Source: JALYUA01 sp038229875
GTDB lineage: Bacteria > Acidobacteriota > Thermoanaerobaculia > UBA5066 > Gp7-AA6
Direction: 5' to 3'
DNA: 64,000 nucleotides
NCBI GenBank assembly: GCA_038229875.1
Contig: JBBROA010000003.1
Coordinates: forward strand, 1 to 64,000
The translations under genes were made by a program, and so were the position numbers. Each line of letters opens with the position of its first letter. The first letter of the stretch is position 1. Of this stretch, positions 12,728 to 21,008 are shown one piece after another. The notes below the pieces were generated by a model, which saw only the letters and a list, made by a program, of their open reading frames with translations, was not told the DNA's origin and made no database searches.

Positions 12728-14437
12728 TCAGTCATAGAGACCGTCCGCGAACCAGCTCTCGCCCCGCCGGTCGCGGAAGATTCGATACAGGCCGCCGTCG
12801 GACAGCTCGACGTCCCAGTAGTCGCGCTCCGCCGGAGAGTCCGACCACCAGCCTTCCTCGAGAGACCACGGGCCGGCGGCGACGCGCACTGTCCCCTGGA
12901 TGTCGAGAGAGGAGCCGGGCGCGGACTTGATCGACAGGAGACGCGGCGACCGCGTCTGAGAGATCGGGACGACGACGGCGGCGGCGGCGGCGCGCCGGCC
13001 CTCTCCGTTCCCCGCCGCGGAAACCGCTGCAGCCTGGGCGGACGCGCGTCGGTTGCGGCTCTCGCCGGCGGCAACGGTGAGAGGCAACGGGGTCCGGACG
13101 GCGGCGGCGGGAGGAGTCGGCGTCTCGGCGGTTAAGACCTCGAGCGCGATCGGCGGCCGCAGCACCCGCACCGCGAGAAGTCCGCGGCCGCGCCTGGGTG
13201 TGCGCGCGATCTCGGGCGGCGCCGGCGGCGCGTAGGAGGCGAGCGCGTACCGCTCCGGGCGGTGGCCGTCCACCGTGCGCGGAGATCCGACGCGGTCGGC
13301 GCCGAGCATCGAGGCGAGGCGCGCGATCGTCGTCGCGAGGCGGTCCGGCGACAGCGCGGCCGGTCCGAAGAGCGAGAGCTGCGCGCGCCGCGGCTTGTCC
13401 GGATGCGCGGAGAACGAGAACCCTGCGACCGCGGCGCCGGGCGGCCTCGCTTCGAGCTCGAGCCGCAGGAGCGTCAAGAGCGTCTTGACATCGCGGGTCG
13501 GCGCCGGCAGCGAGATCCCGCGCGCATCCACGCCCTCGGGATCGAGCTTCAGCGTCACCTCGAGCCGCGTGCACGCCAGCGCCTGCGATTCCAGCCGCGC
13601 GACGAGACGCTCGAGCGCTGCGTGCCCGACGAAGAGGAACGGCTCGAGAGTCACGAGCGGCCACTCGAGGTCCATCCCCTCCGACAGCACGAGCGCGGGG
13701 ACGCGCGGCTCGAGCGGACGCGGGTCGAACCCGCGCGCGGTCGCGTGGAGCTCGCGTCCGAGCTCGCCCAGGCGGCTGGCGACTTCTCCCTCCGGCAGGC
13801 GCGCGAGCTCGCCGATCGAGTCGATTCCCCACTGCGTCAGTCGTGCGCCGATCTCCATCGCGGGAGCGAGCCGGTCGAGCGGCAGGGGGGCCAGGAACTT
13901 CGCCTCGTCTCCCTCCGGCACGACCTTCGGCGAATCGGGAAGCGACGCCGCCACGCGGGCCGCGAGCTTCGAGCCCGCGATCCCGACGCGCGCCGGAAGA
14001 CCGGAGGCTTCGACCGCGGCGATCAGGCGCTGGCCGAGGAGCGACTCGGCGCGTTCCGCGGACACGCCGTCCTTCGGAGAGAGACCGGGCAGACCGTCGA
14101 GGTCGAGGTACACCGAGCCCTCCCCCGCGTCCTCGACGCGAGGCGAGAACGAGTCGGCGATCTCGAGAAGCGCCTCCTGAGCCGCGCGCTCGCTTTCCGC
14201 GTCGCGGCCGCGCGCGACCAGCTTCGGGACGATCGCGCGGGACTGCGGGAGCGTCATCCCCTGGCGGATCCCCGCGCGGCGCGCCGGACGGGACGCCGCG
14301 ATCACGCGCGCCGCGTTCCCGTTGCCCTCGAAGATCGCGACCGGCTCCCCCTTCAGCTCCGGCTCGCTGCGCAGTCTCGCCGCGAGAGAGAAGAGAGGGA
14401 CATCGAGGCAGGCGATGCGGGCGCGGGGACGCGTCAT
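12728..14437 (-). CDS. imuB: ImuB, catalytically inactive Y-family polymerase homologue
   Basis: 569 residues. The ATG at 14435-14437 overlaps the imuA stop (ATGA); the frame open upstream is the shadow of imuA. N-terminal palm/fingers begin RARIACLDVPLFSLAARLRS, with REP-type PVAIFEGNGNAARVIAAS. Where active polymerases have SLDEAYLD this protein has VYLDLDGLPGL, so the SxDE motif is missing, as expected for ImuB. A helix-hairpin and little-finger region follow (GIDSIGELARLPEGEVASRL), then a long C-terminal region ending DYWDVELSDGGLYRIFRDRRGESWF. Known role: ImuB bridges ImuA, the beta clamp and the error-prone polymerase DnaE2 during SOS mutagenesis. DnaE2 is not in this window. Confidence 0.9.
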   Translation of the reverse strand: MTRPRARIACLDVPLFSLAARLRSEPELKGEPVAIFEGNGNAARVIAASRPARRAGIRQGMTLPQSRAIVPKLVARGRDAESERAAQEALLEIADSFSPRVEDAGEGSVYLDLDGLPGLSPKDGVSAERAESLLGQRLIAAVEASGLPARVGIAGSKLAARVAASLPDSPKVVPEGDEAKFLAPLPLDRLAPAMEIGARLTQWGIDSIGELARLPEGEVASRLGELGRELHATARGFDPRPLEPRVPALVLSEGMDLEWPLVTLEPFLFVGHAALERLVARLESQALACTRLEVTLKLDPEGVDARGISLPAPTRDVKTLLTLLRLELEARPPGAAVAGFSFSAHPDKPRRAQLSLFGPAALSPDRLATTIARLASMLGADRVGSPRTVDGHRPERYALASYAPPAPPEIARTPRRGRGLLAVRVLRPPIALEVLTAETPTPPAAAVRTPLPLTVAAGESRNRRASAQAAAVSAAGNGEGRRAAAAAVVVPISQTRSPRLLSIKSAPGSSLDIQGTVRVAAGPWSLEEGWWSDSPAERDYWDVELSDGGLYRIFRDRRGESWFADGLYD

Positions 14438-15363
14438 GCCGAGTCGCGGATCGGGACGAGGAGGGCGGAGACGGCGCGCTCCGGGCTCCCTGCCGCCCTC
14501 TCCCCCGGCGCGCGGGGAGAGACGGGTGGCACGGGAGTGAGCGAAGACGCGGGCTCCGGGGCAGACGTAAGGGAAAGCGAAAGCGAAAGCGCGCCGCGCG
14601 AATCCGGGGGCGGCGCCTGCCCGACGCGAAGCGAGAGCGGGACAGAAGTGCCGGGGGTCTCGCGCCCGAACTTGTCGAGCGAGACACGGGACGAGATCCC
14701 CTCGAGAAGACGCGGCGATTTTCCCGAGCCGAGCCACGCCGGGCGCGCGACGTTGGTTCCGAGAACCGCTTCCGCCGCGATCCCCGTCATCCGCCACGGC
14801 GTCACGACGAGCAGGCACGCGCCCTGGGCCTGGGCGGCGCGGGCGAGGCGCACCCAGGCGGCATCGGGCAGGTACCGCGCGCCACGAGGCGAGAGGCCGA
14901 GGTCGGCGACGACGAGCGGGAATCCCGCCGAGAGAAGCATCTCCGCGCAAGCGAGCGCGGACTTGAGCCGCGTCGGGCGGACCCACAGGAGCCGCGCGAG
15001 GTCGATCCCGGCGCGCCCGGCCGCTTCCGGATCCAGGTGATCGCCGAGGTCGACGAGCGCGGCCGGCTCTCCCGCGGAAGTTGCGGAGGCAAGCGCCGCG
15101 AGCGCGAGCGAGTGGCGACCGGAGGAGCGGCGGCCGACGAGCTCGACGAGCTTCCCTTTCGGAAGGCCTCCTAAGAGCCGCTCGATCGGGGCGTGCGCGT
15201 TGGCGGCGGACCCGGCAACCGGAGCGGCCGAACGCGCGGGAGGGGCGAGCTCCGAGGCGCGGGTCAGCCGGGCCGAGGTGCCGCTCAGGAGCGAGCCGCG
15301 CTTTGCCGTCGTCAGCGCGCCTGCCCGGAGGAGCTGCTCGAGGGCGATTCGCGAGGCGCTCAT
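14434..15363 (-). CDS. imuA: ImuA, RecA-like mutasome protein
   Basis: 309 residues from the ATG at 15361-15363. The N-terminus is RIALEQLLRAG. A RecA/SulA-like core begins IERLLGGLPKGKLVELVGRR; the Walker A region is degenerate (GRRSSGRHSLAL). A hydrophobic strand ending in Asp (FPLVVADLG) stands for Walker B. A Pro/Ser-rich tail (PVPPVSPRAPGERAAGSPER) reads through a palindromic repeat of the same kind found between genes elsewhere. Partner of ImuB in damage-induced mutagenesis. First gene of the minus-strand operon imuA-imuB-orf155-intI; expected to be damage-inducible, but no operator is certain. Confidence 0.88.
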   Translation of the reverse strand: MSASRIALEQLLRAGALTTAKRGSLLSGTSARLTRASELAPPARSAAPVAGSAANAHAPIERLLGGLPKGKLVELVGRRSSGRHSLALAALASATSAGEPAALVDLGDHLDPEAAGRAGIDLARLLWVRPTRLKSALACAEMLLSAGFPLVVADLGLSPRGARYLPDAAWVRLARAAQAQGACLLVVTPWRMTGIAAEAVLGTNVARPAWLGSGKSPRLLEGISSRVSLDKFGRETPGTSVPLSLRVGQAPPPDSRGALSLSLSLTSAPEPASSLTPVPPVSPRAPGERAAGSPERAVSALLVPIRDSA

Positions 15364-15405
15364 GCCGCCACACCTTTCTCCGGCGGAGAGCCGGAAAAGG
15401 AAGAT

Positions 15406-15425
15406 AGGCGTAAAAAAGGCGTAAA
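15406..15425. promoter_or_regulatory. Direct repeat in the imuA/TIR divergent promoter region
   Basis: AGGCGTAAA occurs twice (15406-15414 and 15417-15425), 11 bp apart, about one helical turn, 43-62 bp upstream of imuA. It may be an operator for the imu-intI operon or part of the shared 262-bp divergent promoter region. No match to a known LexA box was recognised. Confidence 0.3.
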
Positions 15426-15625
15426 TCAAGATGACAAGCCGTGTCCGATCCCAGGTGAGGACAGGCGAGGAAGTGTCAGTTAAATCATTGGTATTCCATG
15501 AGCTTACGGCCACGCGCTCGCGCCAGCCGCCGTCCCGGGATCGAGGCGGCGTAAACGCCTGTCCGGCTGTAAGATCCCGGCGCAGAAGCGTGCGGCCGGG
15601 CGGCGCGCGCGGCGGGGCGGCATCG

Positions 15626-16660
15626 ATGGCGCACGACGTTTTCATCAGTTACGCGACGAGCGACAAGCCCGTCGCGGACGCCGTCTGCGCGGGTCTCGAG
15701 GCCCGCGGCCTCCGCTGCTGGATCGCTCCGCGCGACATTCTGCCCGGCCTCGACTGGGGCGCCGCCCTCATCGACGCGATCACCGAGTGCAAGGCGATGG
15801 TGCTCGTGTTCTCCGCCAGCGCGAACTCCTCGAAGCAGATCAAGCGCGAGGTCGAGCGCGCGGTCGCGAAGGGCGTCACGATCATCCCGCTGCGGATCGA
15901 GGACGTGCCGCTCGGGAAAACCCTCGAGTACTTCATCAGCACGCCGCACTGGATGGATGCGCTCTCGCGTCCCCTCGAGCCGCACATCGACCGCCTCGCG
16001 CAGACGATCCGCTCCCTTCTCGCACGGCCGAGCCGCTCGACCGGCGGCGTCGCCGTGCCGAATCCCGCGGAGGCTCCCGCGATCCCGCCGCCGCGGATCC
16101 CACCTCCGCCGCCGCCCGCCCGGCCCACTTCGCCGCCCGCAAGACCTTCCGGCGCCGCCGCGACCCCGGCCGCTCCCGCGGGGAAACTCCGGCCCGCGCA
16201 TCTGCTCGCCGGAGCCGCGGTCCTCCTCGGGCTGCTCGTCGTGTTCGGGCTGTTCCATTCGTCCGCGCCGCAGATCGTCTCGCTCCAGTTCCCGTCGCAG
16301 ATCTTCGCGAACAACCAGCCCGCGCAGGGGGTGATCCTCTTCAAGACCAGCAAGGCGGATCTCGCCGCCGCCCGTTTCGACGTCGTCCAGGCCGCGAACT
16401 TTCCGCCGATCTCTTTTCCGTTGCGCTCCGTCGGCCAGAAGGAAGGGTCCGTCGGGTTCTTCCTTCAGACCTCGGTGCCTCAGCACGTGGTCCTGCAGGC
16501 GGTGCTGATCGATCGCGCCGGCCGCGAGAGCCGTCCCGTGAAATTCGCGTTCGACGTCGCACCGGCGCCCGTGAACGCACCGGCGGCCCGGCGCAAGTAC
16601 GGCCCGCGCGGGATCGAGATCCAGGCGCCGAACGGATTTCGTTTTCGACTGCCCAGATAG
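15626..16660 (+). CDS. Membrane-anchored TIR-domain protein
   Basis: 344 residues; ATG at 15626 opens the TIR domain directly (DVFISYATSDKPVADAV), so the longer upstream frame is rejected. TIR domain residues 1-130: box 1 DVFISYA, CWIAPRDILPG, and the helix QIKREVERAV, whose Glu75 is a candidate NADase glutamate. A proline-rich linker (~145-185) leads to one transmembrane helix (~191-211, AHLLAGAAVLLGLLVVFGLF). The strand-rich C-terminal half (~212-344) would be outside. Bacterial TIR domains commonly degrade NAD+ or make signalling nucleotides in phage defence. Followed immediately by RyR and SLATT-like genes on the same strand. Confidence 0.85.
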   Translation: MAHDVFISYATSDKPVADAVCAGLEARGLRCWIAPRDILPGLDWGAALIDAITECKAMVLVFSASANSSKQIKREVERAVAKGVTIIPLRIEDVPLGKTLEYFISTPHWMDALSRPLEPHIDRLAQTIRSLLARPSRSTGGVAVPNPAEAPAIPPPRIPPPPPPARPTSPPARPSGAAATPAAPAGKLRPAHLLAGAAVLLGLLVVFGLFHSSAPQIVSLQFPSQIFANNQPAQGVILFKTSKADLAAARFDVVQAANFPPISFPLRSVGQKEGSVGFFLQTSVPQHVVLQAVLIDRAGRESRPVKFAFDVAPAPVNAPAARRKYGPRGIEIQAPNGFRFRLPR

Positions 16661-16686
16661 CGCGCACGACTCGAGAGGAGGCTCGC

Positions 16687-16971
16687 CTGGATTATCGGCC
16701 CGCTCCCCGGGACACCTCGTCGGTCTCGCTTCCCGCGGGGATCTCGGACTTGACCGAGCTTCTCGCGAAGAACACGCATGAGAACTGGGCCCGGCAGCGC
16801 ATGAGCGACGGATGGAAGTACGGGCCGCGCCGCGACGACGCGAAGAAGGAGCACCCGAGCCTCGTGCCGTACGAGAAGCTGTCGGACTCCGAGAAGGAAT
16901 ACGACCGGCGCACCGCGATCGAGACGATCAAGACGATCCTCGCGCTCGGGTATCGGATCGAGAAGCCGTGA
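16687..16971 (+). CDS. Stand-alone RyR-domain protein
   Basis: About 94 residues. No ATG is in frame after the TIR stop; a CTG at 16687-16689 lies 5 bp after GAGAGGAGG and is the best start, with a TTG near 16750 as alternative. Residues ~25-94 are a near-complete ryanodine-receptor (RyR) repeat: LLAKNTHENWARQRMSDGW, then YGPRRDDAKKEHPSLVPYEK, then KEYDRRTAIETIKTILALGY. In prokaryotes RyR domains are found with SLOG, SMODS, TIR and SLATT genes in predicted nucleotide-dependent conflict systems, probably as ligand sensors. It begins 26 bp after the TIR gene and its stop overlaps the next start, so the three are translationally linked. Confidence 0.82.
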   Translation: MDYRPAPRDTSSVSLPAGISDLTELLAKNTHENWARQRMSDGWKYGPRRDDAKKEHPSLVPYEKLSDSEKEYDRRTAIETIKTILALGYRIEKP

Positions 16972-18068
16972 GCCGTCCGCAGGACGAACTGCACGACGAG
17001 GAGACGGACCTCGCCGACCCCGGGCCGCTCGGGGAGTTCCTGCGGCTGTGCCGCGACCACCTGACGAAACCGTTCCGCCACGCGGACCGCGAGGCGATCG
17101 AAAGCCAGCGATGGCACCGGCGCGTCACGGGGAGCGCGGCCGTGCTGGGCGGCTTCTCGCTGGTTCTCGCGGCCGTCAACATCGCGATGCCGTTGCTGTT
17201 CGGTCCGCCGGGAATCCTTGCGGAAGCGGTGCTCGCCGTTCTCGCGACGATCCTCGTGTTCACCGGAATTCTTCGAGGCTGGCACGGCGACTGGCTCCTG
17301 CGGCGCTTCCAGGCCGAGCAGCTGCGCCTTGCGAAGTTTCGATTTCTCGTCAACCCGGACTTCTGGTGCGAGGGCGCGGCCGCGGCGCCGGGACCCCGCG
17401 ATCGCTTTCTCCGCGAGATCGAGCGCATCGAGGCCCTGCAGGAGGAGGATCTCGCGTCGGTCGCCGCAGACGAGAACGTTCCGACGCTTCCGTCCGGGGC
17501 CGCGTGCGGCAGCATCCCGGACGCGCTGAGACTCGAGATCCTCGCGTATTACCGCCGCCAGCGGCTGGCCGCGCAGATCGCGTATTTTTCGGCGACCGGG
17601 CGGCGCAAGCGGCGGTGGTATCAGAGCCCCGCGCTTCTGCCGGGCGTCTTCTTCGTCAGCGTCCTCTGCGTCGCGCTGCACGCGTGGGCCCACCGCGTCT
17701 CGCACTCGCACCGCGGGGAATCGGCGACGGTGACGGCGGCGACGGCTAAGACGAGCGAGAGCGCGGCGCCCGCAGAATCGCGCTTCCCGCAGGGCGTCGA
17801 GGGACTCGGCGCGCTGGCGCTCGCGCTTTCTCTCGGGCTGCCGGGCGGGTGGGCAGCGGTCCGGACCTGGCGCACCGCAAACGAATTCGGCCGGAACCGG
17901 ACGCGGTCCCTGGCGCGGTTTCATTCGCTGTCGAAAGTCGCGGACCGGCTTCGGGCGCAAGCGCCGGCGGAGGATGTGTTTTCGGACCTGGGGCTCTGCG
18001 AGCACATCCTCGCGGCGGACCAGGGGGAGTGGCTGCGTCTGATGCTGGAGGCGGAGTGGTATGGGTAG
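16968..18068 (+). CDS. SLATT-like (DUF4231-type) multi-TM protein
   Basis: 366 residues. GTG at 16968-16970 overlaps the RyR stop (GTGA). Four hydrophobic helices: two adjacent ones near residues 58-100 and two near 225-245 and 285-305. After the first pair comes GDWLLRRFQAEQLRLAKFRF, matching the post-membrane helix of SLATT/DUF4231 proteins (W..R..AE.LR..KF.FL). The C-terminus (FHSLSKVADRLRAQAP, then CEHILAADQGEWLRLMLEAE) matches their terminal helical pair. SLATT proteins are predicted pore-forming effectors that respond to nucleotide signals. Here the arrangement looks like two SLATT-like halves. Predicted membrane-damaging effector of the TIR-RyR-SLATT operon. Confidence 0.72.
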   Translation: MSRPQDELHDEETDLADPGPLGEFLRLCRDHLTKPFRHADREAIESQRWHRRVTGSAAVLGGFSLVLAAVNIAMPLLFGPPGILAEAVLAVLATILVFTGILRGWHGDWLLRRFQAEQLRLAKFRFLVNPDFWCEGAAAAPGPRDRFLREIERIEALQEEDLASVAADENVPTLPSGAACGSIPDALRLEILAYYRRQRLAAQIAYFSATGRRKRRWYQSPALLPGVFFVSVLCVALHAWAHRVSHSHRGESATVTAATAKTSESAAPAESRFPQGVEGLGALALALSLGLPGGWAAVRTWRTANEFGRNRTRSLARFHSLSKVADRLRAQAPAEDVFSDLGLCEHILAADQGEWLRLMLEAEWYG

Positions 18069-18184
18069 GCCGTCGCCTTCGCTCAATGCGGGAGCTGCCA
18101 CCACCTCGAGCCAACATCCGTCGCGGGGAGAGGATCCGTTATGCCGACCCTGATTTGACGGGATTCCTAACGAATTTGACTCAA

Positions 18185-18196
18185 ACGAACGTTCGT
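18185..18196. promoter_or_regulatory. Palindromic operator upstream of the TetR gene
   Basis: ACGAACGTTCGT is a perfect 12-bp palindrome 15 bp before the TetR start codon. Its size and position are typical of an autoregulatory TetR-family operator. Confidence 0.6.
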
Positions 18197-18211
18197 GCTT
18201 TTATAGTTGCC

Positions 18212-18814
18212 ATGAGGAAAGGCGATCGCACTCGCGAAACCATCCTGGACGTCGCGGTTCGGCTGGCGAGCGAAGTCGGCCTTTCCGGGCTCTCGATCGG
18301 CCGGCTGGCCACGGAACTCTCCATGTCCAAAAGCGGGCTTTTCGCGCACTTTCACTCCAAGGAAGCGCTACAGGCGCAGACGCTCGGGCACGCTTCCGAG
18401 CTCTTCATCGAGATCGTCGTTCGGCCGGCGCTCGCGGCACGGCGCGGCGAGCCGCGGCTTCGCGCTCTCTTCGACCGCTGGCTCGAGTGGACCCGGACCG
18501 CCGAGCTCCCCGGCGGCTGCCTGTTCGTGACCGCGGCGGTCGAGTTCGACGACCGGCCCGGTCCCGTGCGCGACGGCCTCGTCGCTCTTCAGAAGGAGTG
18601 GCTCGAAGTGATCGCCCGGGTGGCCCGCACCGGGATCGCGGAAGGTCACTTCGCGGAGGGACTCGACGCCGAGCAGCTCGCGCACGATCTCTACGCCGTG
18701 ATGCTGGGTTATCACCACGCCTCGCGGCTCATTCGCGATCCGCGCGCGGCGGATCGCGCTCGTTCGGGATTCGAGACGCTCCTGGCCGCGGCGCGCGTCC
18801 GGCGGACCGCATGA
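18212..18814 (+). CDS. TetR/AcrR-family transcriptional regulator
   Basis: 200 residues; ATG at 18212. N-terminal helix-turn-helix ~10-55: TRETILDVAVRLASEVG, then LSIGRLATELSMSKSGLFAH followed by FHSKEALQ, the canonical TetR signature. The C-terminal ligand/dimer domain (GGCLFVTAAVEFDDRPGPVR...) resembles TetR_C regulators related to YjdC/BetI types. It overlaps the downstream hydrolase start by 4 bp (ATGA), so the two form an operon, probably self-repressed at the palindrome 18185-18196. The ligand is unknown; it may be the hydrolase substrate or product. Confidence 0.9.
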   Translation: MRKGDRTRETILDVAVRLASEVGLSGLSIGRLATELSMSKSGLFAHFHSKEALQAQTLGHASELFIEIVVRPALAARRGEPRLRALFDRWLEWTRTAELPGGCLFVTAAVEFDDRPGPVRDGLVALQKEWLEVIARVARTGIAEGHFAEGLDAEQLAHDLYAVMLGYHHASRLIRDPRAADRARSGFETLLAAARVRRTA

Positions 18815-19701
18815 CGGCTTCTCGCGTCCGCCGCGATCGCGCCGCCCCGCCCGCGGGGCGCCGGCTGAAACTGCTGCGCCTCGGGATGAGGACGCTCGGG
18901 GTCCTCGCGCCCCCTCTCGCCGCGCGGGCCGCCGAGGTTCTCTTTCGGCGTCCTCCCGGCCACGCGGCCTGGGACGGAGAGCACACGATTCTCGATCGAG
19001 GCCGGCCAGCCTCCTTCCGTGTCCGAGGCCGCGCCGTCGCCGCATGGACGTGGGGCGCCGGACCCGCGGTCCTGCTCGTCCACGGCTGGGGCAGCCGGGG
19101 TGCGCGGCTCGGATCCTTCGTTTCTCCCCTGATGGAAGCCGGATTCTCGGTCGTCACGTTCGACGCGCCGGGGCACGGCGCGACGGGAGGGCGGCTATCC
19201 TCCCTGCCCGAATTCCTGTTCTCGATCGAGGCGGCTCACGCTGCCTACGGCCCGTTTGCCGGGATCATCGGCCACTCGCTCGGCGGCGCCGCATCGACAC
19301 TCGCTCTCGCGCGCGGAGTGGAGGCCGACAGAGTGGTGTTCCTTGCACCCGCCGCGGACCCGGCGGGCTTCGCGCGGAAATTCGCCGAGATCGCCGGCGT
19401 CGCTCCACGGGTGCGCGAGCGGATGGAAGCCCGACTCGTGCGGGAGTTCGGCATGACCTGGGCGGAGTTCGACGTGCTCGCCGCGGCGCGCCGGGTGACT
19501 TCTCCCCTCCTAGTTTTTCACGACGAGGACGACCGGGACGTGCCTTTCGGAGACGGAGCCGCGATCGCTGCCGCCTGGAAAAACGGCGCGATCGTCCCGA
19601 CCCGGGGACTCGGCCACCGCCGAATCGTCCACGACGCGTCGGTGGTCCGAGGAGCGGTCGAGTTCCTGACGTCCCGAGCGGCCGCCGCCCGCAGCGGCTG
19701 A
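18811..19701 (+). CDS. Alpha/beta hydrolase
   Basis: 296 residues, ATG at 18811 overlapping the TetR stop. The basic N-terminal region could be membrane-associated (~30 residues). Core: oxyanion HGWGSRG, FDAPGHGATGG, nucleophile elbow GHSLGG, acid in FHDEDDRDVPF, and catalytic His in GLGHRRIVHD. All triad elements are present. Typical of BAAT/YqiA-like serine hydrolases. Likely substrate: a small ester that also controls the partner TetR; this is inference from the operon. Confidence 0.85.
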   Translation: MTASRVRRDRAAPPAGRRLKLLRLGMRTLGVLAPPLAARAAEVLFRRPPGHAAWDGEHTILDRGRPASFRVRGRAVAAWTWGAGPAVLLVHGWGSRGARLGSFVSPLMEAGFSVVTFDAPGHGATGGRLSSLPEFLFSIEAAHAAYGPFAGIIGHSLGGAASTLALARGVEADRVVFLAPAADPAGFARKFAEIAGVAPRVRERMEARLVREFGMTWAEFDVLAAARRVTSPLLVFHDEDDRDVPFGDGAAIAAAWKNGAIVPTRGLGHRRIVHDASVVRGAVEFLTSRAAAARSG

Positions 19702-19754
19702 GCGGCTGACCGGCTGACCGCTGATCGGCTGATCGGCTGATCAGCTGACCGGCC
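19696..19754. repeat. Short tandem repeat of CGGCTGAYC units
   Basis: Six to seven imperfect 8-10 bp units (GGCTGAGC, GGCTGACC, GGCTGATC) lie right after the hydrolase stop and before the NUDIX remnant. They include TGATCAGCTGACCGGCC. They could pair as a terminator or arise by slippage. Confidence 0.6.
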
Positions 19755-19764
19755 GAAAGAGGCC

Positions 19765-20360
19765 TCAAGCCTGCGGATCTTCGAGAACGGCGGCGGCCTT
19801 GCGCAGACTGGAGACGAGCGACGCGTCCACTCCGGCATTCAACGCCTCGCCCAGCGTGAACCAGGCGAGCCCGCTCACTTCCGTCGGCTCGGCCGCGCCC
19901 GCGTCTCCCTGGAAGATCACCAGATAGCGCACGTCGAAATGAAAGTGCGCGGGCTCGGAGCCGCGCGCCGGAATCGGATGGACGTCGACGTCGAGCGCGC
20001 GCCCGCCGTTGGCGGGGACCAGGTCTCGCGCGCCTGTTTCCTCGCGGACCTCGCGAAGGGCCGTCTCGAGAACATCGCGTCTTCCGGATCGGAGTGGCCA
20101 CCGGGCTGCAGCCAGCGGTCGAGCTTGCGGTGATGGATCAGGAGGAACGCGGAGCCGTCCGGCCGTGCAACGATCGCGCTGCCGGTGACGTGACCCGCGG
20201 CGTTGTGGCGTGCGAAGGGATCGGCCGAGGTGGCGACGAACTCGCGGATTCGCTCGAGCGAGTCGGACTCCCGCGCGTCGCCGGGGATGTGGGAGCGCAG
20301 CTCATCGAGGAGTCGGTCGGCTCGGGGGGACGGATGATACGGACCATTCTGCCGAACCAT
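19765..20360 (-). pseudogene. NUDIX hydrolase, frameshifted
   Basis: From ATG 20358-20360 the product starts MVRQNGPYHPSPRADRLLDE and contains GHVTGSAIVARPDGSAFLLI and LQPGGHSDPED. At about 20074-20079 the frame is lost in the middle of the Nudix box. Restoring one base there gives VLETALREVREETGARDLVP and a normal C-terminus with AHFHFDVRYLVIFQGD, stopping at 19765-19767. The catalytic REVREETG is thus encoded but out of frame. Either a real inactivating deletion or a sequencing/assembly error. Intact length would be about 198 residues, usual for this NUDIX subfamily. Confidence 0.85.
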
Positions 20361-20497
20361 CGAACAACCGTATCGCGCCTTCGGATGAATCACGGTTGCG
20401 GTTCGAACGCTCCGACTTCCCTGCGGCCCCTCACCCGACCCACTCCCGAGCGCGGGAGAAGCGAGCGGAGGGAGCGGAAGGGAGAGAGGGCGGCCTG

Positions 20498-20839
20498 CTA
20501 TTTCTTCTTGCCGCGCGAGAACTTCCGGGTGGCCGTCTTCCTGCCGCTCGATGAGCTCTTCGCGGCCGCCGTCGATTTTTTCCGGCGGATCGGGGACTTG
20601 CGGCTCTTCGCCGTCGCCTTGCCGCCCTTGCGGCCGCCCTTTTTCGAGGAGCTCGTGTCGGTCTTCTTCCCGCGGCCCGAGCCGCTCTTCTTGCCGCCGC
20701 CGGTCTCTTTGTTCACGGTCGCCCAGGCCCGGCTCTCCGCCTCTTCCTTCGGCGTGCCCCGGTCCTCGTAGCCTTCCTCGATGTGCTCCACCTGACGCTT
20801 CTGCTTGTCCGTGTAGCTCGACTTGTCGCCTCTTGCCAC
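20498..20839 (-). CDS. Small basic 'plasmid stabilization'-type protein with Lys-rich tail
   Basis: 113 residues, ATG at 20839. Residues 1-50 match a widespread small family often labelled plasmid stabilization protein: KSSYTDKQKRQVEHIEEGYE, then GTPKEEAESRAWATVNKETG. The rest is a histone-H1-like Lys/Ser/Arg tail (KKGGRKGGKATAKSRKSP) that should bind nucleic acid non-specifically. The family name reflects early annotation, not proven function. It is monocistronic and lies convergent or divergent to its neighbours. Confidence 0.75.
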   Translation of the reverse strand: MARGDKSSYTDKQKRQVEHIEEGYEDRGTPKEEAESRAWATVNKETGGGKKSGSGRGKKTDTSSSKKGGRKGGKATAKSRKSPIRRKKSTAAAKSSSSGRKTATRKFSRGKKK

Positions 20840-21008
20840 GATTCACCTCCGGAACGACGGGGCTGCAACGGGTATGCCGGGCGGCGCGTTTTTGCGAGAC
20901 GGAAGTCCTGTTTCGGCCGTAAAGAAGGGCGCCGGCCCGCGAACATTCGTCCGGGGGCTGCGTATTTGACGATGCCCCCCGGCAAATTCAAACAAGTCAG
21001 AGGAAGTC

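Noticed and set aside
12728..14437. Active DNA polymerase IV
   Set aside because: The SxDE catalytic motif is absent and imuA is directly upstream, so ImuB fits better; the active DinB is at 45165-46310.
13262..15040. A 592-codon plus-strand open frame across imuA/imuB
   Set aside because: It is the high-GC antisense shadow of two convincing genes; composition is Arg-rich and no domain is visible.
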